From contig NZ_CP017147.1 in NCBI RefSeq assembly GCF_001741865.1, forward strand, positions 1 through 64,000: a stretch of 64,000 nucleotides of DNA. The letters run 5' to 3'. Positions within the stretch are counted from its first letter, which is position 1, and each line of letters starts with the position of its first letter. The translations under genes were made by a program, and so were the position numbers. This DNA comes from Bosea vaviloviae (GTDB lineage Bacteria; Pseudomonadota; Alphaproteobacteria; Rhizobiales; Beijerinckiaceae). A model generated the notes under the pieces. That model ran no database searches, was not told the DNA's origin, and was given only the letters and a program-made list of their open reading frames with translations. Below are positions 25,634 through 35,688 of this stretch, piece after piece.

Positions 25634-27241
25634 ATGCGCGGCATGATCGTAGCGGCCCAGCCCGAGGCTGCCGAAGCCGGTGCCGACATTCTGCGCCGGG
25701 GCGGCAACGCCATCGACGCCGCCATCGCCTGCGCCTTCAGCCAGGGCGTGGTCGACCCGCAGATGTGCGGGATCGGCGGCTTCGGCGCGATGCAGATCAG
25801 CATGCCGAAACGCGGCGTGCACACCGTGCTCGAATTCCTGGCGCTGGCGCCCCTCGCAGCGACGCCCGAGATGTGGGCCGAGCGTTTCGTTGGCCAGACG
25901 CGCGACGGCTTCGTCTTCCTGCTCAGCGACCACGCCAACGAGCTCGGCCATCTCGCAGCCGGCACGCCGGGCAACGTCAAGGGCTACACCGAGGCCTTGT
26001 CGCGCTTCGGCACGATGGATCTCAGGGATGTGATGGCGCCAGCGATCCGGCAGGCGCGCGACGGTTTCACCATCCGCCCCTATGTCCACTACTACTGGAC
26101 GATCGACCAGCGCAGCACCGGCCAGATCAACACCGAGGACAAGCTCCGACACAGCGAGACCGGGCGCAGGATCTATTTCCATCCCGACGGCACGCTGAAG
26201 CGCCCCGGCGACAGCGTCGCCAATCCCGACCTCGCCCGCACGCTGGAGCGCATCGCCGCAGCCGGCCCTGAGATCTTCTACACCGGCGCGATCGCCGAGG
26301 AGATCGCCGCCGACATGGCGGCGCAAGGCGGGCTCCTGACGAAGCGCGATCTCGCCGCGTACAAGGTGCGCGAGAAGCAACCCGTCTGGGGCGCCTATCG
26401 CGGCCTGCACATCGCCGGCAACCCGCCCGCCGCCGGTGGCGTCTCGCTGATCGAACTCATGCATATCCTGCAGGAGTTCGAGATCGGCGCCCTCGAGCAC
26501 AACGGCGCCGAGCACATCGCGATCCTCGCCGAAGCGATGAAGTGGATGACGATCGACCGCGACGCCCATATCGGCGATCCCGACTTCGTCGATGTGCCGA
26601 TCGACAGGCTGCTCTCGCAGGCCCATGCCGCCGGCCACGCCGCCAGGATCCGGTCAGGCGAGAAGGCGCGCGTGGCGCGCTCGGAATTGTCCAGGGATCC
26701 GCCGGATACCACCGTCGTCTGCGTCATGGACGAAGCGGGCAATGCGGTAACGCTGACCCACACCCTCGGCCAGCCATCGGGCGGCATCACCCCCGGCCTG
26801 GGCTTCATGTATAACGGCTCGATGAGCGGGTTCGACCCCCGTCCCGGCCGCGCCGGCTCGATCGCTCCCGGCAAGGCGCGCAGCAGCGCCATGGCGCCGA
26901 CGATCATGTTCAAGGACGAGAAGCCCATCATCGCCATCGGCGCGCCGGGCGGCACCTTCATCGTGCCCGCCATTGCCCAGGCACTGAGCAATGTCATCGA
27001 TTTCGGGATGAGCATGTCCGAGGCGGTCGCCGCGCCGCGCATCGTCTGCCTGAGCGACACGATCGACGTCTCCAACCGCATCGAGCGCCGCGTCAGCGCC
27101 GCATTGGAAGCCAAGGGCTACGCCATAAGCCGGTCCTACCAGTCCTTCGCCTTCGGCGCGCCACATGGCATCCGCGCGGAGGGGACAAGCTGGTCGGGCG
27201 GCGCCGATCCGCAGCGCGACGGCATGGCCCTAAAGGTCTGA
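25634..27241 (+). CDS. ggt: Gamma-glutamyltransferase family protein
   Basis: Ntn-hydrolase precursor that would self-cleave before the catalytic Thr, 535 residues. The expected nucleophile is T359 or T360 in DPPDTTVVCVMDEAGNAV. In typical enzymes the motif continues Thr-Thr-His-aromatic-Ser; here Val-Val-Cys follow, so the subgroup is unusual. GGGNAIDAAIACAFSQGVVDP near the N-terminus, GIGGFGAMQ and SGGITPGLGFMYNGSM are also family features. No signal peptide is evident from ATG 25634 (GGGAGA upstream), suggesting a cytoplasmic enzyme. It removes gamma-glutamyl groups from peptides such as glutathione; relatives also hydrolyse cephalosporin side chains, so substrate is open. Confidence 0.87.
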   Translation: MRGMIVAAQPEAAEAGADILRRGGNAIDAAIACAFSQGVVDPQMCGIGGFGAMQISMPKRGVHTVLEFLALAPLAATPEMWAERFVGQTRDGFVFLLSDHANELGHLAAGTPGNVKGYTEALSRFGTMDLRDVMAPAIRQARDGFTIRPYVHYYWTIDQRSTGQINTEDKLRHSETGRRIYFHPDGTLKRPGDSVANPDLARTLERIAAAGPEIFYTGAIAEEIAADMAAQGGLLTKRDLAAYKVREKQPVWGAYRGLHIAGNPPAAGGVSLIELMHILQEFEIGALEHNGAEHIAILAEAMKWMTIDRDAHIGDPDFVDVPIDRLLSQAHAAGHAARIRSGEKARVARSELSRDPPDTTVVCVMDEAGNAVTLTHTLGQPSGGITPGLGFMYNGSMSGFDPRPGRAGSIAPGKARSSAMAPTIMFKDEKPIIAIGAPGGTFIVPAIAQALSNVIDFGMSMSEAVAAPRIVCLSDTIDVSNRIERRVSAALEAKGYAISRSYQSFAFGAPHGIRAEGTSWSGGADPQRDGMALKV

Positions 27242-27378
27242 AGCCGGTGCCGACGCCACCGATGCGAATCTGCGCGCGACGCTAGCCGCGCGCCTCGACA
27301 TGGTTCGAAGTCGGCGCACGGGCTTCTGACGTCTGCCACTTGGCCAGGACAACGTATTTGGCGAGGACAACCTACCTG

Positions 27379-27397
27379 GGCGGGGCAACGCCCCGCC
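27379..27397. terminator. Bidirectional hairpin between convergent genes
   Basis: Stem GGCGGGGC/GCCCCGCC (8 bp) with a 3-nt AAC loop, followed by TCTT on the plus strand. It lies between the ggt stop and the aminotransferase stop, where a terminator is needed. The T-tract is short. Confidence 0.55.
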
Positions 27398-27407
27398 TCT
27401 TCCGGCC

Positions 27408-28706
27408 TCAGACAAGAAGGCTCCTGCGTGCGTCGAGAATGCCGTCCAGCGCGTTCAGGAAAGCCGAGATCTCCTGGCCTCCGATCGGGAAGGACAGGGC
27501 GATCAGGCCGCGCGGCGCGAAATAGATGCCGGCCTTCACGAGATCGAAGAACAGCAGGCTGCGCTTCGCGTTCGCCATCTGCGGTGCGCCCTGCGGGTGA
27601 ATGTTCATCAACGAGCCGAGGCCGGACACGGTGATCGGCACGGTCTTGGCCGCAAACATTGCGTTCAGATCGGCGCGGAAGCGGTCGCCGCGCGCGTTCA
27701 AGGCATCGAGCGCCTCGGCCGTCAGGAGCTGCTCTACCGCCGCGAGCCCTGCCGCCATGGTCAAGCTGTTGTTGTTGTAGGTGCCGGCATGGCCGATCGA
27801 GGATGGCCGGCGCGGATCGAAGACCTGCATGATCTCGCGCCGGCCGCCGAAGCTGCCGAAGGCGAGGCCGCCGCCGAAGAACTTTCCGATCGTCGTCATA
27901 TCCGGTGTGATGCCGAGCAGTTGCTGGCGCCCGCCGAGCGAGAGCCGCGAGGTCTGGATCTCGTCGAAGATCAGCACGGCGCCGGTCTCGTCGGCGAGCG
28001 CGCGCAGGCCGGCGAGGAATTCGGGCGCGCCCGGAATACAGCCCCCTGCACCCTGCATGGGCTCGACCAGGATCGCCGCCAATTCGCTGCGATGCGGCTT
28101 GACGAGGTCGAGCGTCTTTTCAAGGTCGTTATAGGAGGCGACGACGAAGTCGTGGGGCACCGTGACGGGCGTGCCGCCGGGTGGAAAGGTCAAGACACCG
28201 CCATGATAACCGCCCGCGAACACCAGGATCTTGCGCCGCCCGGTGAAGGTGAGCGCGGCGGCGAGCGCCATCAGATTGGCTTCCGTGCCGGAATTGGTGA
28301 AGCGCAGCAGATCCATCGACGGAAAGCGCGCGCAGATGCGCTCTGCCAGCTTCCCTTCGATGGCGTTGTGCGAGGACAGGTTGATGCCGTCATCGAGCGC
28401 GGCGCGGATCGCCTGCTTCAGCACCTCCGGTGAATGGCCGAAAATGCCGGCGGTGAACTCGCCCAGGAAATCCAGATATTCGTGCCCGTCGGCATCGGTC
28501 AGGCGGCAGCCCTCGCCGCGCAGCATGCAGAGCGGAAAGGGATCGTAGAAGAGCGAGGTCCGGGTGTTGCCGCCCGGCATCGACTCCGCAGCCGCCATGA
28601 AACGCGCCTGGCTTTCTCGGTTGCGGCGCACATAATCCTCGCGAGCCTCGGCGAGCGCGGCATCAAGCGCCTCGGCTTCATGCGAATTGGCGGCAGTCGA
28701 GGGCAT
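27408..28706 (-). CDS. Class III aminotransferase, glutamate-1-semialdehyde aminomutase-like
   Basis: PLP enzyme, 432 residues. MPGGNTRTSLFYDPFPL and SSHNAIEGKLAERI match the GSA-aminomutase-like branch. The phosphate loop is TNSGTEANLMAL, the cofactor Asp is in LIFDEIQTSRLS and the Schiff-base lysine is K275 in TTIGKFFGGG. It is not beside haem genes and is last in a run of minus-strand genes for peptide uptake and flavin oxidation, so it is more likely a catabolic aminotransferase or mutase than HemL. It starts 48 nt after the bisC-like gene. Confidence 0.87.
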   Translation of the reverse strand: MPSTAANSHEAEALDAALAEAREDYVRRNRESQARFMAAAESMPGGNTRTSLFYDPFPLCMLRGEGCRLTDADGHEYLDFLGEFTAGIFGHSPEVLKQAIRAALDDGINLSSHNAIEGKLAERICARFPSMDLLRFTNSGTEANLMALAAALTFTGRRKILVFAGGYHGGVLTFPPGGTPVTVPHDFVVASYNDLEKTLDLVKPHRSELAAILVEPMQGAGGCIPGAPEFLAGLRALADETGAVLIFDEIQTSRLSLGGRQQLLGITPDMTTIGKFFGGGLAFGSFGGRREIMQVFDPRRPSSIGHAGTYNNNSLTMAAGLAAVEQLLTAEALDALNARGDRFRADLNAMFAAKTVPITVSGLGSLMNIHPQGAPQMANAKRSLLFFDLVKAGIYFAPRGLIALSFPIGGQEISAFLNALDGILDARRSLLV

Positions 28707-28754
28707 GGTCGGCCTCTTGCGATGCGAGATGGCGGTGGCGGGTTCGATCGGCGG

Positions 28755-31019
28755 TCAGGTTCCTGCCCGCTTGATCTCGATCAGGCAAGAATTGGGCGCG
28801 GTCGCCTGCGCCAGGCGCGAGGTCGGCATGCTGGAGGTGAGGCTGTTGGGATTGCCGCCACGGTCGAGCGGCAAGGCCCAGCCGTCCCCAACCGGATCGT
28901 ACCAGGCGCCGGTTGGCAGCACGGCGACGCCCGGCTCAACCTCACACGTCGACCTGAGCGCCGCCAGGCAGCGGCCGCGATCGTTGAACAGCTCCACGAC
29001 GTCGCCATCCCGGAGATGGCGTTTGGCGGCGTCGGTCGGGTGCATCAGCACGACCTCATAGCCGTCGAGCTTGGCCCCCTGGCTCGGCCCCGCCAGTTCC
29101 AATTGGCTGTGCAGGCGATGCGCCGGCTGCGGCGAGAGCAGGTGCAGCGGGTAGCGCTGCGCCAAGGGCGAGCCGAGCCATTCCTCGGGCGCGAGCCAGA
29201 CCGGGTGGCCGGGACAATCGTCATAGCCGAAGCCGGCAATCGTCGCGGAGGCGATCTCGATGCGGCCGGACGGCGTCTCCAGCGGCTTCCCCTCGGGGTC
29301 GGCGACGAAGTCGGCCAAGGGCGTGACCGGGGCCGGCGCCGTCTCACCTTCGTCGAGGGCGGCATAGCCGCGCGCCCAGAACGCCTCGAAATCCGGCAAT
29401 TCGGCATGGGCTGTGCGGTAGCCGTCATACATCCGGCGCAACCACTCCCGCGGCTCGCGCCCTTCGGTGAAGGCGGGCTCGAAGCCCATCTCGCGGGCGA
29501 TGCGCGCCATGATCTGATGATCGGACTGGACTTCGCCTGGCGGCGCGCAGACCTGCCGGCTGGCGATGAGCCAGTTGTCGCGGGAGGAGGCGGCGATATC
29601 GTCGCGCTCGAATGGGAAGCTCGCCGGCAGCACGATGTCGGCATGGCGCGCGGTCGCGGTCCACATCGGCTCATTGACGATCACCGTCTCCGGCCGCCGC
29701 CAGGCCTCGGTCAGGCCGGCGAGATCCTGATGGTGGTGGAACGGGTTGCCACCCGCCCACCAGACCAGGCGGATATCGGGCAGCACCAGTTGCCGACCGT
29801 CGTAGTCCAGCGTCCCGCCCGGCTGGGACAGGAGGTCGGTGATCCGCGCTACGGGGATGAAGCTCTCGACCGGGTTGCGACCCTGATCGAAGGCCGGCCC
29901 GCGCAACCGCCGGATCGGCTGGCCGACCGTGCTGACGGAGGTCAGGCCGAAGGCGATGCCACAACCCGGCCGTCCGGCATGGCCGGCAATGGCCGCAAGG
30001 GCGATCGCCGCCCAATAGGGCTGCTCGCCGAAGCGCGCCCGCTGCAGCGACCAGGCCGCATTGACAAGCGCGGGCTCCGAGACGAAGGCGCAGGCGAGAT
30101 CCCGGATGGTCGCCGCCGGCACGCCGCAGATTCCGGCCGCCCAGTCGGCATCCTTGACCACCCCGTCGTTTTCACCCGCCAGATAGGCCTCAAGGGTTGC
30201 AAGCCCCACCGTGCAGCGCGCGAGGAAGGCGCGGTCGGCCAGGCCCTCCGCCAGCAGCGTCTGCGCCATCGCCAGCAACATCGCCGTATCGGTGTTGGGG
30301 CGGATCGCGATGTAGTCGATCGTCCCGCCCGGCAGGTCCGGGACATCGGTGCGCACCGGACTGACGACGACGATCCTGACGCCTGCTGCAGCCGCTGCCG
30401 CCAGCCCGCGCTCGGAGCGGTGCTGGCCGGTGCCGCCGGCCTCGACCTGCGCATTCGACAGGCGAAAGCCGCCAAAGGAGATCAGCAGCTTGGCATGAGC
30501 GGCGATCTGGTCCCAGCTCGGCGCGACATCGGTGGCGAATTTGAAGCGCGGGCCGATGACATGCGGCAGGATGACCGCGCCGGCCCCGAAGCTGTAGGTG
30601 TTGACGGCAGAGGTGAAGCCGCCCGCGAGATTGAGGAAGCGCTTGAGCTGGCCTTGCGCATGGTGGAAGCGCCCCGCACTGGCCCAGCCATAGGATCCGC
30701 CGAAGATCGCGGCATTGCCGTGAACCGTGCGGACGCGCTCGACCTCACCGGCGACGAGCGCCGCCGCCTCGTCCCAGCTGATGCGGATAAACTCATCACG
30801 GCCACGGTCTCGGCCGCGCCGCTGCGGGTTTTCCCGCGCCGCGAGCCAGCCCTTGCGCGCCATCGGATGAAGGACACGCGCCGGATGGTCCTTGAGGTCG
30901 AGATAGGCCGTCCCGACCGGCGAAGGCTGCGGGTCGAGCCCAAAACCTTGCAAGGCAGCCTGCCCGGAACCGTCGCGGACGACCTCATAGGTGCCGAAAT
31001 GCGTTCCGAACAGGTGCAA
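28755..31019 (-). CDS. bisC: Molybdopterin-dependent S-/N-oxide reductase, BisC-like
   Basis: Mo-bis(MGD) oxidoreductase of the DMSO/TMAO/biotin sulfoxide reductase group, 754 residues. The serine ligand to Mo is S114 in YGWASAGRFHHA. There is no N-terminal Cys cluster motif and no Tat signal, so it is a cytoplasmic single-subunit enzyme like BisC. Other landmarks: WWAGGNPFHHHQDL, DIVLPASFPFERDDI and the C-terminal MGD-binding domain LHLLSPQPAHRLHSQL. BisC reduces biotin sulfoxide and methionine sulfoxide. Encoded ten bases after the peptide-binding protein, it probably reduces an imported S-oxide. It needs molybdenum cofactor made elsewhere. Confidence 0.9.
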   Translation of the reverse strand: MHLFGTHFGTYEVVRDGSGQAALQGFGLDPQPSPVGTAYLDLKDHPARVLHPMARKGWLAARENPQRRGRDRGRDEFIRISWDEAAALVAGEVERVRTVHGNAAIFGGSYGWASAGRFHHAQGQLKRFLNLAGGFTSAVNTYSFGAGAVILPHVIGPRFKFATDVAPSWDQIAAHAKLLISFGGFRLSNAQVEAGGTGQHRSERGLAAAAAAGVRIVVVSPVRTDVPDLPGGTIDYIAIRPNTDTAMLLAMAQTLLAEGLADRAFLARCTVGLATLEAYLAGENDGVVKDADWAAGICGVPAATIRDLACAFVSEPALVNAAWSLQRARFGEQPYWAAIALAAIAGHAGRPGCGIAFGLTSVSTVGQPIRRLRGPAFDQGRNPVESFIPVARITDLLSQPGGTLDYDGRQLVLPDIRLVWWAGGNPFHHHQDLAGLTEAWRRPETVIVNEPMWTATARHADIVLPASFPFERDDIAASSRDNWLIASRQVCAPPGEVQSDHQIMARIAREMGFEPAFTEGREPREWLRRMYDGYRTAHAELPDFEAFWARGYAALDEGETAPAPVTPLADFVADPEGKPLETPSGRIEIASATIAGFGYDDCPGHPVWLAPEEWLGSPLAQRYPLHLLSPQPAHRLHSQLELAGPSQGAKLDGYEVVLMHPTDAAKRHLRDGDVVELFNDRGRCLAALRSTCEVEPGVAVLPTGAWYDPVGDGWALPLDRGGNPNSLTSSMPTSRLAQATAPNSCLIEIKRAGT

Positions 31020-31029
31020 GGGTCGCCTC

Positions 31030-32535
31030 CTACTGAGCCGGCTTCATATCGAAGGAGCGAACCCAATCGTCGCCGCGCGCCTGCCAGGTCACCCGCTTCG
31101 AGACACCATAGGTGGTCGGCTGCGCATAGAGGAACAGCACCGGGGCCTCCTCGCACATGATCTTGGTCGCGTCCTTATAGGCTGCGAGACGCTTGTCCTT
31201 GTCCATCGTCGAGCGCCCGGCATCGAGCGCCTTGCCGAAGGCAGCATTGTCCCAATAGGCGTACTGGTTGCCGGGCGCGAGTAGGGTCAACTGGCCGTCG
31301 GCGTCCAGGGTCGGCCAGCCATGGCTCAGGAGCGAGGTCTGCGCCAGGGTGCGCGATCTCAGATACTTGTTCATATAGGCGCCGAAATCCATCTCGTTCA
31401 TCTTCACCTTCAGGCCGGCGTCGCCGAGCATGGCGGCCACCGCCTGAGCGACCTCCTGCCCCTGAATGTAGGTCGCGACGGGGATATCCATCTCGATCAC
31501 CTGCTTGAGGTCGATGCCGGATTCCTTCAGCAGGGCCTGCGCCTTCTTCACGTCGTGGGGATAGGGCTTGAGGTCCGGATTGAAGCCGAAATAGGACGGG
31601 GTCAGGATCTGGCAGGGCTCGACATAGGCCTGCCCGTCGAAGATCGAATCCCGGATCGCATCCTTGTCGATGGCGTAGTTCATGGCCTGGCGCACCAGCT
31701 TGTTGTCGAGCGGCGCCTTCTGGGTGTTGAACTTGATGAAGACGTTGCGCGTGCTCTGCACCGAGCCGGCAATGGCGTTCTTGCTCGCCTTGACCCGCGC
31801 AAGCTCCGAGGTCGGGATGCCGGTCACGAGATCGACCTCGCCGGCCAGCAGCGCGGCGATGCGGCTTGCCGGTTCCGGGATCGTCTTGAACACGACCGTG
31901 TCGAAGTCCGGCTTGCCCTGCCAGCCTCCCGGATTGGCGGCGAGCGTGATGTGGTCGCCCGGCACGTTCTCGGTCATGCGGTAGCGGCTGCCCGACATCG
32001 TCTCGGTTGCCGGATTGTGGCTCGCCGCCCATTGCGGCGGCAGCAGGAAGAACATCGAAAGCTGGTCGACGAAGGCCGGGAACGGCGCGCTGGTCTCGAC
32101 CTCGACGGTCCTGGCGTCGATGACGCGGACCTCCTTGACCAGGTCGAACCAGGATTTGATCCGCGCATTGACCTTGGCATCGCGCACGCGGTCGAGATTC
32201 CATTTGACCGTCGAGGCGTCGAGCGGCTCGTCATTGATGAATTTGGCGCCCTCGACGAGGTCGAAGCGCCATGTCGTGTCGTTCACCAGCGTCCAGGATT
32301 TCGCCAGCGCGGGCACCAATTTGAGGTCGGCGCCGCGGATGACGAGCGAGGGATAGATATGGCTCAGCAGGCTCATATCGGAGCCGAAGGAGCCCGTCAT
32401 ATGCGGGTCGAAGGTATTGACGTTGACCGAGAGCGCGATCGTCGCCGTGCGCCCCGTCTGGGCCAGCGCCGGCGAAGCGGACAGCGCGGCGGCCAATGCG
32501 GCAGCGTTGAGGGTCTTGATCCAGAACGATGTCAT
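31030..32535 (-). CDS. dppA: Peptide ABC transporter substrate-binding protein (family 5)
   Basis: Periplasmic binding protein, 501 residues. Signal peptide MTSFWIKTLNAAALAAALSA, cleavage after ALAQ (26). Family-5 landmarks: NTFDPHMTGSFGSDMSLLSHIY, LVPALAKSWTLVNDTTWRFDLVEG, and RQAMNYAIDKDAI. It belongs with DppB, DppC, DppD and DppF encoded just upstream, 39 nt from the dppF-like stop. Family members bind di- and oligopeptides, glutathione, haem, nickel chelates or opines; the ligand here is not evident. Confidence 0.92.
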   Translation of the reverse strand: MTSFWIKTLNAAALAAALSASPALAQTGRTATIALSVNVNTFDPHMTGSFGSDMSLLSHIYPSLVIRGADLKLVPALAKSWTLVNDTTWRFDLVEGAKFINDEPLDASTVKWNLDRVRDAKVNARIKSWFDLVKEVRVIDARTVEVETSAPFPAFVDQLSMFFLLPPQWAASHNPATETMSGSRYRMTENVPGDHITLAANPGGWQGKPDFDTVVFKTIPEPASRIAALLAGEVDLVTGIPTSELARVKASKNAIAGSVQSTRNVFIKFNTQKAPLDNKLVRQAMNYAIDKDAIRDSIFDGQAYVEPCQILTPSYFGFNPDLKPYPHDVKKAQALLKESGIDLKQVIEMDIPVATYIQGQEVAQAVAAMLGDAGLKVKMNEMDFGAYMNKYLRSRTLAQTSLLSHGWPTLDADGQLTLLAPGNQYAYWDNAAFGKALDAGRSTMDKDKRLAAYKDATKIMCEEAPVLFLYAQPTTYGVSKRVTWQARGDDWVRSFDMKPAQ

Positions 32536-32574
32536 GTCACGGGCTCCAATGGCGATAGCAAGGGCAATAAGGGC

Positions 32575-33485
32575 TCAAATCAGGACGAAATGACCGGGCG
32601 AAACCTCGGTCAGCACGGCATCGGGGGCCGGCTTCTGCGTCTCGTAGTCGAAGGCCAGCGGCCGCCTGGCGCGCTCGATCGCCGGGTTCGGGATCGGAAT
32701 CGCCGAGAGCAGCGAGCGCGTATAGGGGTGGCGCGGATCGGAAAAGATCGCTTCCGTCGGGGCGATCTCGACCAGGCGCCCGCGCAGCATTACCGCGACG
32801 CGGTGGCAGAGATAGCGCACCATCGACAGGTCATGCGCAATGAAAAGATAGGCCATGCCCAGCTCCTGCTGCAGGTCCTGGAACAGGTTGACGATCTGGG
32901 CCTGGATCGAGACGTCAAGCGCCGTGATCGGCTCGTCGGCGATGATCAGGCGCGGGCGCATCGCGACGGCCCGCGCGATGTTGACGCGCTGGCGCTGGCC
33001 GCCGGAGAATTCGTGCGGATAGCGCGCCATGAAGCGCGGATCGAGCCCGACCTGCTTGAACAGGGCCGCGACGCGATCGTTGCGCTCCGAGCGGCTGGTG
33101 ACGAGGCCGTGCACGATCAGGGGCTCGGCGACGAAATCCCCCACGGTCATGCGCGGGTTGAGCGCGGCGTAAGGATCTTGGAAGACGACCTGCATCTGGC
33201 GGCGAAAGGCCTTCAGTTCGCGCGCCGGCAAAGCCGTGATGTCGTGGCCATCGAAGTGGATCTCGCCGCCGGTGGGCTCTTCCAGGCGCAGCACGACGCG
33301 CCCGGTCGTGCTCTTGCCCGAGCCGGATTCGCCGACCAGCCCGACGATCTCGCGGGGTGCGATATCGAAGGAGACGTCGTCGATCGCCTTGACCAGATGC
33401 GACGGCCCACTGAGCCAGCCGCCGCCACTGGTATAGTGCTTCGCCAGGTTGCGGACGCTGAGAAGCGGATGCGTCGGCGACGTGC

Positions 33486-33489
<4 letters not shown>
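32575..33489 (-). CDS. dppF: Peptide ABC transporter ATP-binding protein, DppF/OppF-like
   Basis: ATPase, 304 residues. Walker A GESGSGKST, Q-loop QVVFQDPYAALNPRM, signature [14 protein letters not shown], Walker B LIIADEPITALD, then the oligopeptide-transporter C-terminal tail (DPRHPYTRSLLSAIPIPNP) that typifies OppD/OppF. Its start overlaps the upstream dppD-like stop by four bases. Confidence 0.95.
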
Positions 33490-34499
<1,010 letters not shown>

Positions 34500-34510
34500 G
34501 CCGGTTCGCC

Positions 34511-35686
34511 TCAGGCGTTCAACACGACGTCCGGCGCGCGCGTCAGGAACTCGCAACCGCCTTCCGTGATCAGGACGGTGTCGGAGAGCTGGGTCGCGGC
34601 GATGCCGGGGATGCGCAGATTGGGCTCGAGCGTCAGGATCATGCCGGGTTCGAGCAGGATGTCGGTCTTGGCGTCGAGGGAAGGGTGTTCATGCGCGCCG
34701 AGCCCGATGCCGTGGCCGATGCGGCCCGGCAGGTACTTGCCATAGCCGCGCGCCTCGAGCCCTGCCTTGGTCGCGTCGAAGAGTGCGCTGATCGGCGTGC
34801 CGGGCTTCAGCAAGGTCGCGACCTCGTTGCGGATCTCGATGATCGAATCGAGCGCCCGACGACGCTCGTCGTTCAGTGCGCCGACAGCGACCGTGCGCTC
34901 GTTCTCGGCATGGATGCCGTTGACGATCGTCCAGATCAGGATGCTGATCGCCTCGCCGGCTTCAGGCTTGCGGTTGGTCGGGTTGTCGCAGTTCATGAAC
35001 ATGCGGTCGCCAGCCAGAGCCCAGGCCCAGAGGCCGTTCTGCGCCCCGCCTTCGAGGCTGCCGAAATCGCAGACCTCCTTGTCGGGGAAATTATCGGCCC
35101 AGAAGCGGTTCATCGCCGCCATGGCTGCGAGCGACACGTCACGCTCCGAGCCGCCCTGCCGGACGGCTTCGACGGCAGCGATCATGCCGGTGTCGGCGAT
35201 GCGGGCGGCGTCGCGGGCATTGGCGATCTCGTCGGCATCCTTCACCAGACGGGTCGTCATGATCATCTCGGAGGCGTCGCGGAAGGAGGCGTCGGGCAGA
35301 AGCTCGGCAAGCTGGCGCGCCCGCGTAACCGGCAGGAAGTCCTCCTCGACGCCGATGACGGCCTTGGCGAGCCCGGCCTCCTCCAGCATCGTCTTCAGCG
35401 CATCCAGCCAGTTCGGCCCCATCGTGACCTTGGTCGACCAGGCGCCGTAGAGGCGGATGTCCTCGATGAAGGTCGAGGCGCGGGCATGGTCGTCGCGCAA
35501 GGCGTGGATCAGCATCGAGGGCTTGCCCTGCGCAGGCAGGATCGCGATCACCGGATGGCTGTAGATGATCGGGTTGAAGCCGGTCAGGTAGAAGCTGCTC
35601 TCGGGCTTGAAGGCGAGGATCACATCGAGCCCGGCGGCGCGCATCCTCTGGCGCAGGCGGTCCGTGCGGGGGGCGGTGATGGTCAT
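34511..35686 (-). CDS. Creatinase/M24-fold hydrolase lacking most metal ligands
   Basis: Pita-bread protein, 391 residues from ATG 35686. N-terminal domain FKPESSFYLTGFNPIIYSHPV. In the catalytic half, where metal-dependent M24 enzymes carry two aspartates, it reads ISILIWTIVNGIHAENERT: the first Asp is lost and the second is Asn. The His of GHGIGLGAHEHP and Glu of LTLEPNL remain, and the last Glu is Asp (QLSDTVLIT). Creatinase and ectoine hydrolase DoeA use the same fold for amidine or ring C-N hydrolysis, and creatinase does so without metal. It lies between dppC and dppD genes, so its substrate is probably what the transporter imports. Confidence 0.85.
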   Translation of the reverse strand: MTITAPRTDRLRQRMRAAGLDVILAFKPESSFYLTGFNPIIYSHPVIAILPAQGKPSMLIHALRDDHARASTFIEDIRLYGAWSTKVTMGPNWLDALKTMLEEAGLAKAVIGVEEDFLPVTRARQLAELLPDASFRDASEMIMTTRLVKDADEIANARDAARIADTGMIAAVEAVRQGGSERDVSLAAMAAMNRFWADNFPDKEVCDFGSLEGGAQNGLWAWALAGDRMFMNCDNPTNRKPEAGEAISILIWTIVNGIHAENERTVAVGALNDERRRALDSIIEIRNEVATLLKPGTPISALFDATKAGLEARGYGKYLPGRIGHGIGLGAHEHPSLDAKTDILLEPGMILTLEPNLRIPGIAATQLSDTVLITEGGCEFLTRAPDVVLNA

Positions 35687-35688
35687 GG

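Noticed and set aside
27341..27376. Near-exact 18-bp direct repeat (ggccaggacaac / ggcgaggacaac)
   Set aside because: Only two imperfect units, no hairpin or gene; too little to call a functional element.
28434..31160. Very long plus-strand open frame (about 900 codons) opposite the BisC-like gene
   Set aside because: Antisense shadow typical of GC-rich coding DNA; its product is low-complexity Arg/Gly/Asp-rich and the minus-strand gene has clear family motifs.
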